The notes under the pieces are model-generated. The model made no database searches, was not told the origin of the DNA, and saw only the letters and a list, made by a program, of their open reading frames with translations. Of a stretch of DNA of 64,000 nt, positions 36,170 to 47,869 are shown one piece after another (position 1 is the stretch's first letter; each line of letters opens with the position of its first letter). The translations under genes were made by a program, and so were the position numbers. This DNA is from Avena insularis (Eukaryota > Streptophyta > Magnoliopsida > Poales > Poaceae): positions 301,964,954-302,028,953 of the forward strand of contig CM042697.1 in assembly GCA_023614405.1 (NCBI GenBank), in the 5' to 3' direction.

Positions 36170-39100
36170 TCACCAAAATTCAACATAGGCTCAATAAGTT
36201 ATGAGCTGTTGGGTTAGAACCTCACTTAGTTTGACCTAGGGAATTTCCTAAAGGCAGAAAAATCTTTGTTTTGTTATTTTTGTTACCAGTAATCAAGAGG
36301 TAAAATAGGGTGGGACTAGTGGGACATGAAAGGTGTGGTCAGTACCTTTCATCACCAACTGGATTTAGGTCATTTGGATTTGTAAATTTTTTTGGGGAAT
36401 TTGTTTAGTGTACTGGATAGATCTGAGGGTGGGATTTATCATATTTATTCTATACCTCAAAAGGCATAAGAAAAGGTACTGCCTGTTAGTTAAGACACCC
36501 AGGTACCTTAGGAATGTTAGATTTAGACATTTTCCTTCGTTTTGCATTTTCAAAATGATTTAAACCAAATGGCTAAAAACAGGCCTGGTGGAAAACAAAA
36601 AGGAAAAAAAGGAGAGGAAGGGCCACCGGGCCAGATCTGTAAGGGGAGTGGGCCTTCTAGGGGAAAAACGGCCCAGCAGCAACGGACACACGCTGGCGGC
36701 GCATAGCCAGATGCGGCCCAGCCGCTGACCCGCAGGACGAAGTGGTACGGGTCGCTACCGGCCGTTGGATCAAGTGGGATCTGACGGGTGCGGGGCGTCG
36801 TCCTCGCACGGGTTGGCTCGCCAGAGCAGAAACCCTAGAGGAGACGTGGAGGAGCGGCGAGGCTCACCGGGGGCTCGGGGAAGGTCTGGGAGGCGACAGG
36901 GCGACGCGGTGCACGTCGGGGATCCTGGGGATGGTCGGCTCGAGGGGTCCTGGCGACAGGGAGGCCTCGTGCGACGGTGGCCAAAGTGGAGCTCGCCGGA
37001 GTTCTTCGGTGTGGCCGCATGGGTGTCTGCATGTCAAAGAAAAGGGCAGGATTAGATAGAGGAGGAGGAGGGGAGTACTGCTGGGTGACATGCATGGCCA
37101 GGGGAGCACAGGGGAAGGAGGTATGCTCGATTCCTTGGGGTAGGCCGAGAGCTTGCCCTCCTTCTTCCTTCGGGCTGGCAGAGCTGGGGAGGGGGAGAGG
37201 AGCTCTGGAGAGGTAAGTGGAGCGTGCATGGGGCAAATGAGGGCAGAGGGGTGAGCTAGGGTGGCATGTGGCCTTATAAACAAGAGAGGGGGTGGGCAAG
37301 GTTCATTAGGCCATGGGCAAGGTGTTGGCTGCTCATTGGGCAAGAGGGGGTGGTGTTGGGGTTGGTGTGGGGCCAGGTGGTCGACCAGAGAGGGAGAGGG
37401 GAGTGGGGTAGCTGTTGTCCCCTTTATTGCAAAGATTTTTCAAGATATGATGCCTCTCTCTCACTCTTACAAGCACATGGGACTAAGGAGGGGAGGTGCT
37501 ACAGTGGCTTGGGGTACTGTGCATGACCAGGAGAGAGTGATGGTGCTGTGGAGAAGTGCTGGGGAAGATTTGAGATGGTTTGGCTTTGGTTTGAAACAAG
37601 TTTGCATTGTTTGGCAAAATTGAACAAGTGGAGGCTTGTGAAGAAAGTTGCAAATGTTGCATTGGGAAAGTGTGGAAATGGTACTGGTAGATATAGTAGG
37701 TCAAATAATCTCTCCAGGATTTAAATGGGATTTTTCTAGAGATTACAATCCCATTTAAATGCATTTCTTCAAAAAGTGCTGAAGTAGATTATGGAAGCTA
37801 AGTTGATATTTTTACGTTGGACAAGATTGGTTTTTGATGTGATATGGTCCTAAATACCATAACCCACATTGGAGATTTTTTTTTGAATTTATTGAGGTGA
37901 AAAAGTATTTTTAGGGAATTATTTCTTGTTTCTGCCATTTAAGGAAAAGGGCAAAAAGAAATAATAAAGATTCTCAAAAATATTTATTTTTGAGTTGGAA
38001 AGATGGGATATGATATATAGGCCTAAAATGTGCCTTGATTTGGCAAGGTTATTTGGAGAAAAACAAACTTGCCTTTGAGGATAAGGTTGTTGAGAAATTG
38101 GTAAGGGAAGGAAATAAAATAGTTTAGGAATCCAAATAATTGTGAGAATTATTTTGGGATGCTTATATCCAAGGTGGATGATGTAAACTTGAGGTAGGCA
38201 TAAAGTTCAACCTTGGTTTTGAAGAAGTGGTGGAAAGGGTGGAAACTAGATTCTTGGAGGATCTAGGGTTTGGTTATTCTGGTGCCACCTAAACAGGGTT
38301 GGATTAGGGAGCTCAGAGCTCACCTTGGTACAAGGGTTATATGGATGATTAGAACATGTCATATATATGACCATGGAGGAAAGGGTTAGGCTTGGTTGGT
38401 TTTGGGGTGGTGTAAAGGAGATGGCAAACTTTGTTGAAAATAAGGCTGCCATAACAGATACATCAGGTAGCCTCCTAAACCATGTGGGTTTAGGAAAGCT
38501 CAAGGCTCCAATGGAAACAAGTGAAGTGGGAGTTTATAGGCTATGATTAGTAGGTCATAACCAAGCAAAGAGTTGGTCAAGGGGAGGTAGCATATAGAAG
38601 TGGGCTTATGCCAAAGTAGGCAAGATGATAAGATTTGCAGAAAAGATTATTATCTTGACTACAAAACCATCATGGGTGGGTGGTACATAGAATGGCTTAA
38701 CCAAGGTCAAGAGTAGGATTTGGGAGTACTAAATATGTACTACAAGATGGTTCAAGTACATTCTCAAGAATGAACCTAGGTTGGAAGAGGTAGGGCTCCA
38801 AAAATTGAATCTAGATAAGAAATCCAGACAGCCATTTTGGCAGATTTAGGGTTTTAGGCTAGAGTGCAGGAGAGGATGATAGGTTCCAAACTCATGATCA
38901 AGGAGATTATGTTGAGGTACTAACTAAGTAGGTAGGATTCATGCTTAGATTGGGTCTCCACTGGGTTGGAAACCATCCAGAGGGATTAGCCTTGGATTGA
39001 TCTGAGCATGAGAGGAGATGATCACTTGAGTGGCTTAGGATAGATCCAGACTTGGATGCTTGATAGGGCTTGATGATCACAATAATAGATTGGGTCCTAA

Positions 39101-39734
39101 AGGATGAGCTACTAGATTAGCTCATTCTAGTTCGTAAGCAAGCAAGGCAAACAACAGATCAAGGCAATTCATCAAACAACAGATCAAGGCAATTCATCAA
39201 CCAACAGATCAAGGCAATTCATCTTATTACTTATCCAACTAGTACTAAGGTTACCATCAAGTCTAGCTTGAGGTAAGAAGGGGTAGGTGGAAAGGGGTTT
39301 TGTTTTTGAAGTAGATAAGTATCATCTTGGTATCTCTACCAAGATTGAGATGAAAAGGTTTTAATAAAGGTTTTTGGAAATCCCAGAGATAAGGGTAGTT
39401 GAAGGTTCTGTCTTGAAAACATTAGGAGAGTATATATATGTCTCCATAGTTTTGGCAATAGAAGATGGTAAAGTATTTGGTTGTGTCAAAGTCATCTTGG
39501 CTCAGGTTTTTGAAATGCCAGAACATTTGAGAATATGAAAGATCAGGCAAGACATCTCTTTTGTAAAATAGTTTTTGTAAACTAGTGTTGAGAAGAGGAG
39601 TACACAACCAATCCACAAGCAGTTGCTTGAGCACAGGCAAGCAAGTAAGCACACATTGCAAGAAAAAGTTTTTGTTCCCCCTGATTTTTGCCTTCTGGAC
39701 AGTTAATCAGGGTTGCTGAAATTGGGATGTTACA
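36170..39734 (-). mobile_element. Solo LTR D, part 2
   Basis: Continuation of D after element C. It ends GGGATGTTACA at 39,734 (minus-strand start TGTAACATCCC, as in element C). It contains a GC-rich block at about 36,600-37,300 with the AAACCCTAGAG...CTCACCGG theme also seen in the other long LTRs, an AG-rich outer part, and a 25-bp tandem repeat. ORFs such as 36,835-37,343 and 37,261-37,623 fall in the GC block and are not convincing genes. Confidence 0.82.
39152..39225. repeat. 25-bp tandem repeat, three units
   Basis: CAACAGATCAAGGCAATTCA plus five more bases, repeated at 39,152, 39,177 and 39,202 with only the last bases varying. It lies within solo LTR D. Confidence 0.92.
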
Positions 39735-40741
39735 TTATCAGGCTGAATTTTTTCACAAAAGCATCACAACCCCAAACTTTTATAAATGATTCTTAGGTTT
39801 GTTACCAAACTATAATTCATACTGTGTCGTTTCAACGGATTCTTATGGTACACTATTTAAAGTGAAGGCAACTATCTCTAATGCATGACCCCAAAATGAT
39901 AGTGGAAAATCGGTAAGGGACATCATAGATCATACCATATCTAATAAATTTCATACGACATTCAGATACACCATTTCATTGTGGTGTTCCAGGGGGAGTG
40001 AGTTGCGAAACAATTTCATATTATCTCATATGTGTGTCAAACTTGTAACTAAGATATTCTCCTCCACGATCGGATCACAGAAATTTGATCTTTCCGTTAC
40101 AATGATTTTCTACTTCAATCTAAAATTCCTTGAACTTTTCAGATGTTTCAGATTTGTGTTTCATTAAGTAAATATAATCATATCTATTTAAATCATCCGC
40201 GAAGGTCGCGAAATAGCGATATCCACTGCGTGCTGACACACTCATCAGACCACATACATTGGTATGTATTATTTACAACAAGTCGGTTGCATGCTCCATT
40301 GTTCCAGAGAACGGAGTTCTAGTCATCGTTCCCATAAGGCATGGTTCATATGTATCAAATAATTCATAATCAAGTGATTACAACAGTCCATCAGAATGGA
40401 GCTTCTTCATGCGTTTGACACCAATATGACCCAAACGGCAATGCCACATATATGCAACAATATCATTATTCAACTTGATTCTTTTGACATTCACATTATC
40501 AATATGTGTGTTTCTATATTAAGATTCAAAACAAATAAACCATTCAACATCGGTGAATGACCATAAAAGATATTATTCATATAATAGGAAAAACCATTGT
40601 TCTCGGATGCAAATAAATAAATGTCTTACAGTAAACATGATCCAGACATAATATTCATGCTCAATGCAGGAACAAACTAACAATTATTTAGGTTTATTGT
40701 CAATCCCGATGGCAGATGAAGTGGCAGTGTCCCATCGGCGA
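39735..40741 (-). pseudogene. Copia element B, upstream part: integrase and gag/protease-region remains
   Basis: Resumes the Copia coding interrupted at 21,503. Minus-strand translation gives the integrase catalytic-core motifs SDRGGEYLS and LTPPGTPQ with in-frame stops between and after them (the Trp of PQWNG is TGA). Further up are decayed remains of the region before integrase. It is cut at 40,741 by the next LTR fragment, so element B's 5' LTR and most of gag are not in the window. Confidence 0.85.
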
Positions 40742-41070
40742 TGTAGCACCCTAGTAAAACCACTACAAGAAAATTAATCGTTATTTTGTTTGGTGCATCT
40801 TCATGACCGCATGCTCATGTCATCATGCCACCTTGCATTTGAGCATCGTCATGTCATCATGCATGGTTTGCCTAAAACTGTTTGCCAAAAGCCTATCTTT
40901 GTTTTCTAAATACCCCCCTCTATTTCAAATGTAAAACCCAGACCTTTCTGGTTATTTTTTTGTCTAAAAACTATTTACAAAAGAATAGTTACAATTAAGT
41001 AAATATAAAACCTATTTTTTTGTATCGGGGGAGGCAGCCGCAGGCCAGGCCCGAAGGCCCAGCCCGTTTC
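40742..41070 (+). mobile_element. LTR fragment I, chromovirus type
   Basis: Starts TGTAGCACCC in element B and shares the CATGCTCATGTCATCATGCC...TTGCATTTGAGCATC block with the first ~130 bp of element A's LTR (11,805-11,843 and 1,585-1,625), but in plus orientation. It ends at element E after a short GC-rich stretch. The GC-rich block at 47,870 may be its continuation. Confidence 0.65.
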
Positions 41071-42489
41071 TATTCTTGTAGATAGTGTTGGGCCTCCAAG
41101 TGTAGAGGTTTGTAGAACAGCAGCAAGTTTCCCTTAAGTGGATCACCCAAGGTTTATCGAACTCAGGGAGGAAGTGGTCAAAGGTATCCCTCTCAAGCAA
41201 CCCTGCAATCAAGATACAAGAAGTCTTGTGTCCCCAACACACCCAATACACTTGTCAGGTGTATAGGTGCACTAGTTCGACGAAGAGATAGTGAAACACA
41301 AGTAGTATGGATGATTATAAGTGGTAACGGTGCCAGAAAAGAGCTTGACGGGTAGGAAGAGACTAAAGGCAATCTGAAACAAAGATGGATGCAAGCAAAC
41401 ATGTACCATATCTAGTTGCAAACGGTGTTTCAATGCTTAGAAACAAGGCCTAGTGATCATACTTTTACTAGTGAACACTCATATAAATATCTTCTATTCA
41501 TGATACTACTCCGAACTACTCAACGGTTGGATAACTCTAATCCATGATAGGGCTATAACAACACTCCTTAAAGTTTGCTTCCCCATATAGATAACCCCAC
41601 ACTGTCACCTTGAGCGCTAGATGGTTCCGACAAACACCACAATTTCATAGACAACCAACTCAAAATATAACTCATGATAAGTATTTCTAATCTTTAGCCT
41701 AAGTGCCACACGGTGTGCACGCTGTCACTTTCACACACGTGGGGAGAGCCGGAGATTAATTAAAGCACTTGAGTAGTAGAGTAGATCTACTTGATTACAA
41801 AGATCATGATCACAATATGATCATGCATATATATACACATATATATAGTATATATAGAGAGAGAGTTAAACACATAGCTACTGGTAGAGCCCTTAGCCTC
41901 GAGGAAGAACTACTCCCTCCTCATCATGGGAATCAGCAACGGCAATGGAGATGGTGGTGGAGATCGATGGAGATGGCTCTGTGGGAAATTCCCCGTCCCG
42001 GCAGGGTGCCAGAACAGAGACTTCTGTCCCCCGAATCTCCCCTTCGGTGGCAGAGGCACTGCGGAACTTTTCGTGGATGTATGCCGTTTCATCTAGGGTT
42101 TCTGCATTGGGGGATTTATATAGGCGGAAGGGCAAGGTCAGTGGAGGGCTAGGGGGCCCACACCCCTGGTGGCACCACTAGTGGCTACCCGCGCCACCAT
42201 AGGGTGTGGCCGCCCTGGTGCCCTCTTCCGTCCCTGCTTCGTGTTTCCGTATTACTCTGGGAAAAATAGGAAGATTGGCTTTTGTTCCGTCCAATTCCGA
42301 CAATATTCATTTTTTAGCTTTTCTGAAACCAAAGCAGGAGAAAACAGACAACTGGCACTGTGGCGTCTAATCAATAGGTTAGTTCCAGAAAGTGTATAAA
42401 AATACCTCAAAGTGTAGACAAAACATAAGACAAATGATATAAAACTAGCATGGAGCATCAAAAATTATAGATACGTTTACAACGTATCA
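41071..42489 (-). mobile_element. 3' LTR of element E (truncated by ~19 bp)
   Basis: Matches 46,432-47,869. The terminal TGATGTCTACACACACTT of the other LTR is missing at the left junction. A TATA-like TATATAAA lies on the minus strand at 42,115-42,122. Confidence 0.88.
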
Positions 42490-45421
42490 AGCATCCACAA
42501 GCTTAACTCCTGCTCGTCCTCGAGTAGGTAAGTGATAAAAACAATATTTTTTTAGGTGACATGCACCATCACAATCTTGATCAAACCATTTGTATAGCAT
42601 TGATAACTGGGATCAAAGTACTCTAAACATGAGCATGAAAGATGAAGTTCTAACAATAAGACATAGCAACTATGTTGCAACATTAAAGGATACAAACAAA
42701 GATCATGAATAACAATGCATTGAAAGATGTTTGTTTGTTTCACATATAGAAAACATAGCATAGTGGTATTTAGCTTGTCCCTCAAGGAGTAGCAAAACAT
42801 AAATGCATAGGACTCCTTCAATGTTCATAAGGGTGTAGATACAAATTATTCAAGGACAAGCAATATCAACATTATGAATCAATCAATAAGTTTTGGGACA
42901 ATGCACATAGAACTAAGAATGACAACTATGCTCTCCTAGTTGGTGCATAAAGATAGAAGGTGGAGACTCAATATAAAAGTAGGAAGAAAGGCCCTTCACA
43001 GGGAAGCAGGGATTTCAAGTTTCATAAAGAGCTTCCAAAAAATATGGTACTTGTTAGCTTTCAGCTCTCATTGCCCCTATCATAAGCATCGGGAAGTGAT
43101 TAAGGTTAAAGTGAACAAAGTATGGAGTATATGCTTGACAAAGTATAAGTTGGCAATCTCATGTCCCTTGAGTACGAGGGTCATTCCTCATGCTACTCAA
43201 CTTTAGTTACCAGTAAGTTCTTGTCATAGTAAGTACATGTGTATCATAGAGAACTGCCAACGGGGTACCCCTTGCCCCATGACACAGGAGCTATCCCATA
43301 TCAAAATGACAAGGCAAGCAGGATGATCATCTCAGCAATCTTCTTATTTACCATGGGAAAATGGTGATGTTTTGCTCTTCTTTCCTCTTTTTTTCTTTTT
43401 CTCTTCTCTTTTTTCTATCTCTCTTTTTTTATAAGAAGAATGCTTTATAGATTGCTCACTATGGTGATGCTGCAAGTTTCCACCATGATTAGGCATGGCT
43501 TAGGCTAGCGGCCCAGGCGTTTCTCTAACACATATACATAACTCCATGGACTTACAAGTTCCCCTTTTATTTCACACCGCCGACATCCATAAACAAAAGA
43601 TCATGATATCAACTGGGTAGATATTTACAGGTGTTGTAAGCGTTCCTCGTGAAAGCACGGTTCTTCTAATTCCCAACGTATAAGTGCAAGCATATACAAC
43701 ATATATGACACAATGGTTCAAGTTCATTAGGGTCAAGAAAAAATAAAGCGTGTTATCCAGTTTGTGAGAGCTTTAGTCGCTAATTTTCACACAACAAGTT
43801 TAATTTGGAAGATATATAAAACAAGAATATACATGAAATGGTGTAACACACCATGCATAGGAATTTATAGTGGACACTTTGGAATAACTTGGTTTCTTAG
43901 GAGTTGGATGCATGAGTAGATCTTACTCAATACAAGTGGAGGCTAGCAGAAGACTGGGAGCGACCAACTAAGAGAGCAATAATGTCCATAATCATGCAAA
44001 GCGACAAAACATTATCAATCATAGCATAAAGTGGCAACACAAGTCAAAAACTAAATTACCATAGATGCTAAGGTGACTGGTACATAGTCATAACATGGTG
44101 TGAGCATGTGCCAAGTCAACCCAAACAAATCATCAAAGGAGAATACCACAATATTATGCTTTTCTATGCTAAAACAATGCATGATTATTTCAAGGCACAT
44201 TAAGCAATCTCAATTGTTTGGAACAAGTAATGCTACAACAATAATCACCAAGCATATGGTCAAAGAAACATCTAACATGACATGATAAAGCCTAAGCCAC
44301 GGTCAAAACAAGCTCCTTTTTATACCACCTAAGCTTGAAGCTTCCTACTCTTTTCCAACACCAATCGACTTATTTGAAACAACTCACAAAGATAATCATC
44401 AATAAATATCAGTGAGAATGTCTCACAAATCCACAAATAAGAACTAAAGAGTCCTAATCAAATATCATAAGAAAACTAAGGCTAAACACAGTGCTAGCAA
44501 AAGAGAACACTCACAAAACAATAAGAATGAAAACTAGAGTGTTCTAGGCAATGAAAACGGAGTTTGTCTCTCCAAAAGAAGTGTGTTGGGATCCAACCAA
44601 CTTATTGCAGAAAACCAAGCAAAAGAAAACTAAAAACAAAAACAAAGACGCTCCAAGAACAACACAATATTGCATGAAGCAATAAAAATGAAGTGTCTTG
44701 GAAGACCTGAAATTTTTATGATGAAGAAGGGGGTGCCTTGGGAATCCCCAAGCTTTGACGCTTGTAACTATTGAATATTTCTTGGGGTGACACGGGGTGG
44801 CATCCCTAAGCTTCAGATTTTGTCCATTCTTCATCCAATTACATCATCCTTTCCCTACACCTGAAAATTTTCTTCATACAAAACTTCACACAATCTTCAT
44901 TAGAAACATTAGTGCATTCAAAAGATAATAAAACTTTGGGGTTTAGTTTCAAAACAGAAAAAGTTTCATTAAAAACAAAATCTACTGTAGCAATTCCTTC
45001 AAAAATCTCAATTTACCAAAGAGAACCCAAAAAGAAATTGATAAAGAGGCAAATGCAAATAATGACAGAAATCTGTGAAAACAGACCAGCAGGTGAAAAC
45101 CGATTTTTTAGAAGACCTTCTGTTGCTCAAATCAAAAGTATTAAACTAATGAAAGTTATCTAACAACCTGGGGGATTTATTCAGAACTTTACAGCTCAAT
45201 CCGATATACAGAGATTTTTCATGAATTTTTACAGTGAAGCACAAAAATCTGTTTCGGGATAGCAACTTCCCCAAATCTTAATTCTCTCTCATTAGAGGTT
45301 ATTCTTGGCACAAAAAACACACAAAAAGGATAAGGAGAGGTTATTACCAAAGTAATAACTTCCAAAACTCAAAAAAACTATTGTGTTATCTCCCAAGAAG
45401 TACTTTTTTAATGCCTTGAAG
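42490..45421 (-). mobile_element. Element E non-coding internal domain
   Basis: About 2.9 kb with no long ORF on either strand. It is homologous block by block to 52,851-55,511 of element F (for example the CAAGCTTAACTCC...GTAGGTAAGTGATAAAA start, and the pyrimidine-rich tract at 43,380-43,430). A purine-rich stretch on the minus strand next to 42,489 probably includes the polypurine tract. Conservation of a non-coding domain between two elements with different coding parts suggests a structural or packaging role, or simply shared ancestry. Confidence 0.7.
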
Positions 45422-46213
45422 TTAGGCATGATAATTTTGATGATGCTCACATAAGAAATATGAATTTGAAGTAAAAGAGAGCATCAAGAAGCAAATATAA
45501 TTTTTTTTAAGTCTAACCCACTTCCTATGAAAAATAATATTGTAAATAAACATGTCATGAAAGCACAAAGAAACAAGCATAGGAAAGCAAAACAAGTGCA
45601 ACTTCAAAATTTTCAACATAAAGAGGGGAAACTTAATATTGTTGAGATGCATAAAACCATGTTTCCCTCTCTCATAATAACTTTCAGTAGCATCATGAAT
45701 AAAATTAACAATATAACTATCACATAAACCATTCTTATCATGAGCCACATGCATAAAAGAATTATTACTCTCCACATAAGCATAGTCATTCTTATTAATT
45801 GTAGTGGGAGAAAATTCAACAAAATAGCTATCATTATTATTCTAATCACCATAATCATCAAATATAGGAGGCAGATTGTAATCATAATTAATTTTCTCCT
45901 CAATAGTAAGTGGACTGAAAATATCATATTCATCATTGTAATCATCAAATATTGGAGGTAAAGTATCATCAAAGAAAATTTCCTCCTCTAAAGTTGGGGA
46001 ACTAAAAAGATCATTTTCATAAAAACTAGCTTCCCCAAGCTTAAACGTTTCCATAGCATTAGCAATAATGGTGTTCAAAGAATTCATACTAATAACATAG
46101 CTATTAGCATGCAAATAAAGTTCCATAGGTTTTTTAATTTTCTCTTCAAACACTTCATGTCCTAACTCAAGATAAATACTATAAAGCTCTCTAATTTTGT
46201 TGTTGTTTTCCAT
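45422..46213 (-). pseudogene. Element E ORF of unknown function, one internal stop
   Basis: A 264-codon frame starting MENNNKIRELYSIYLELGHE, split by a TAG at 45,842-45,844 into 123 and 117+ residue parts. Residues ~30-75 look globular. Residues ~85-123 are acidic with two copies of the motif LPPIFDDY. The second part has HDATESYYERGKHGFMHLN, then a ~35-residue hydrophobic stretch (FPLFMLKILKLHLFCFPMLV...) that could be one or two membrane segments, and a basic end. It sits just downstream of the 5' LTR, the usual gag position, but shows no gag, zinc-knuckle or protease motif. I recall similar ORFs in Triticeae retroelements but cannot name a function. Confidence 0.6.
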
Positions 46214-46320
46214 TAAGCCTAACTAGTGAAAACAAGAAAGACAAAGATATAATTGCATAATCTAAAGGAAATAACTTCGAGCACTCACACCGGAGGATGT
46301 GAGTACCTTTTACCATACCT

Positions 46321-46404
46321 CCCCAGAAACGGCGCCAGAAAAGAGCTTTTGACGGGGAGGAAAAGGTTGGAGCTGTCCTGTAGATCCCTAACAACAGCGC
46401 CATA
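46321..46404 (-). other. Element E primer-binding region with two primer-like copies
   Basis: Two minus-strand copies of a CTCTTTTxTGGCGC motif: TGGCGCCGTTTCTGGGGAGG (about 46,317-46,336) and a degenerate TGGCGCTGTTGTTAGGGA (about 46,384-46,401), the latter directly beside the 5' LTR. They resemble the plant Asp-tRNA primer site TGGCGCCGTTGCCGG. The copy closest to the LTR is the decayed one. Confidence 0.6.
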
Positions 46405-46412
46405 AAAGAGCT

Positions 46413-47201
46413 TGATGTCTACACACACTTATATTCTTGTAGACAGTGTTGGGCCTCCAAGTGCAGAGGTTTGTAGAACAACAACAAGTTTCCCTTAAGT
46501 GGATCACCCAAGGTTTATTTAACTAAGGGAGGAAGTGGTCAAAGGTATCCCTCTCAAGCAACCCTGCAATCAAGATACAAGAAGTCTCTTATGTCCCCAA
46601 CACACCCAATACACTTGTCAGGTGTATAGTTGCACTAGTTCGATGAAGATATAGTGAAACACAAGTAGTATGGATGATTATAAGTGGTAACGGTGCCAGA
46701 AAAGAGCTTGACGGGTAGGAAGAGACTAAAGGCAATCTGAAACAAAGATGGAAGCAAGCAAACATGTACCGGATCTAGTTGCAAATGGTGTTTCAATGCT
46801 TAGAAACAAAGCCTAGGGATCATACTTTCAATAGTGAACACTCTCATATAAATATATTCTCTTGATGATACTACTCTGAACTACTCTATGGTTGGATAAC
46901 TCTAATCCATAGTAGGGCTATAACAACACTCCTTAAAGTTTGCTTCCCCATCTAGATAACCCCACACTGTCACCTTGAGCGCTAGATGGTTCCGAAAAAC
47001 ACCACAATTACATAGAGACAACCAACTCAAAATATAACTCATGATAAGTATTTTTAATATTTAGTCTAAGTGCCACACGGTGTGCACGCTGTCACTTTCA
47101 TACACGTGGGGAGAGCCGGAGATTAATTAAAGCACTTGAGTAGAAGAGTAGATCTACTTGATTACAAAGATCATGATCACAATATGATCATGCATAAAGA
47201 G

Positions 47202-47249
<48 letters not shown>

Positions 47250-47869
47250 ACACATAGCTACCGTAGAGCCCTTAGCCTCGAGGAAGAACTACTCCCTCCT
47301 CATCATGGGAATCAGCAACGGCAATGGAGATGGTGGTGGAGATCGATAGAGATGGCTCCAGGGGAAATTCCCTGTCCCGGCAGGGTGCCAGAATAGAGAC
47401 TTTTGTCCCCCGAATCTCCCCTTCGGTGGCGGCGGCGCTGCGGAACTTTTCGTGGATGTATGTTGTTTCATCTAGGGTTTATGCATCAGGGGCTTTATAT
47501 AGGCGGAAGGGCAAGGTCGGTGGAGGGCTAGGGGGCCCACACCCCTGGTGGTGCCACCAGGGGCTACCCGCGCCACCATAGGGTGTGGCTGCCCTGGTTC
47601 CCTCCTCCGTCTCTGCTTCGTGTTCTCGTATTACTCCGGGAAAAATAGGAAGATTGGCTTTTGTTCCATCCAATTCCGACAATATTCATTTTTTAGCTTT
47701 TCTGAAACCAAAAGCAGTAGAAAATAGACGACTGGCACTATGGCATCTAATTAATAGGTTAGTTCCAGAAAGTGTATAAAAATACCTCAAAGTGTAGACA
47801 AAACATAAGACAAATGATATAAAACAAGCATAAAGCATCAAAAATTATAGATACATTTACGACGTATCA
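46413..47869 (-). mobile_element. 5' LTR of element E, 1,457 bp
   Basis: Bounded by TGATGTCTAC (46,413) and GACGTATCA (47,869). It has a minus-strand TATA-like TATATAAA at 47,494-47,501. It carries a (GA)n microsatellite at 47,199-47,246 where the other LTR has a mostly AT dinucleotide tract. Confidence 0.9.
47199..47246. repeat. (GA)n microsatellite
   Basis: About 48 bp of GA dinucleotides with one interruption (GAGC). The counterpart in the other LTR (41,826-41,866) is TATATA-rich followed by a short GA run, so the tract expanded after insertion or was replaced. Confidence 0.95.

Larger units (their letters stand above)
41071..47869 (-). mobile_element. Element E: non-autonomous Gypsy-type element
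   Basis: Two LTRs (41,071-42,489, lacking its last ~19 bp, and 46,413-47,869) around a 3.9 kb internal domain with no RT or integrase. The minus-strand LTR start TGATACGTYGTAAA...ATAATTTTTGATG and the Asp-tRNA-like primer region resemble the Triticeae Fatima/Sabrina-type Gypsy groups (recognition only). The only coding signal is a split ORF at 45,422-46,213. The rest of the internal domain is shared with element F. Confidence 0.88.

Noticed and set aside
36742..37623. Several 80-160 codon ORFs on both strands
   Set aside because: They overlap on opposite strands in the GC/AG-rich part of solo LTR D, as in related LTRs, with no domain or codon signal.
39152..39225. Direct repeats as a CRISPR-like array
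   Set aside because: Units are contiguous with no spacers, in a plant retrotransposon LTR.
40761..40773. CACTACAAGAAAA as a CACTA terminus
   Set aside because: It lies 20 bp inside an LTR start (TGTAGCACCC) and is followed by sequence matching chromoviral LTRs, without CACTA subterminal repeats.
43380..43430. Pyrimidine-rich tract as a possible RNA polymerase III terminator or splice signal
   Set aside because: It is a conserved tract in the non-coding internal domain of E and F, with no tRNA-like or small-RNA promoter boxes near it.
45842..46213. Element E ORF as an envelope gene because of its hydrophobic segment
   Set aside because: It sits beside the 5' LTR rather than after pol and lacks signal-peptide and cleavage features; the function stays unknown.
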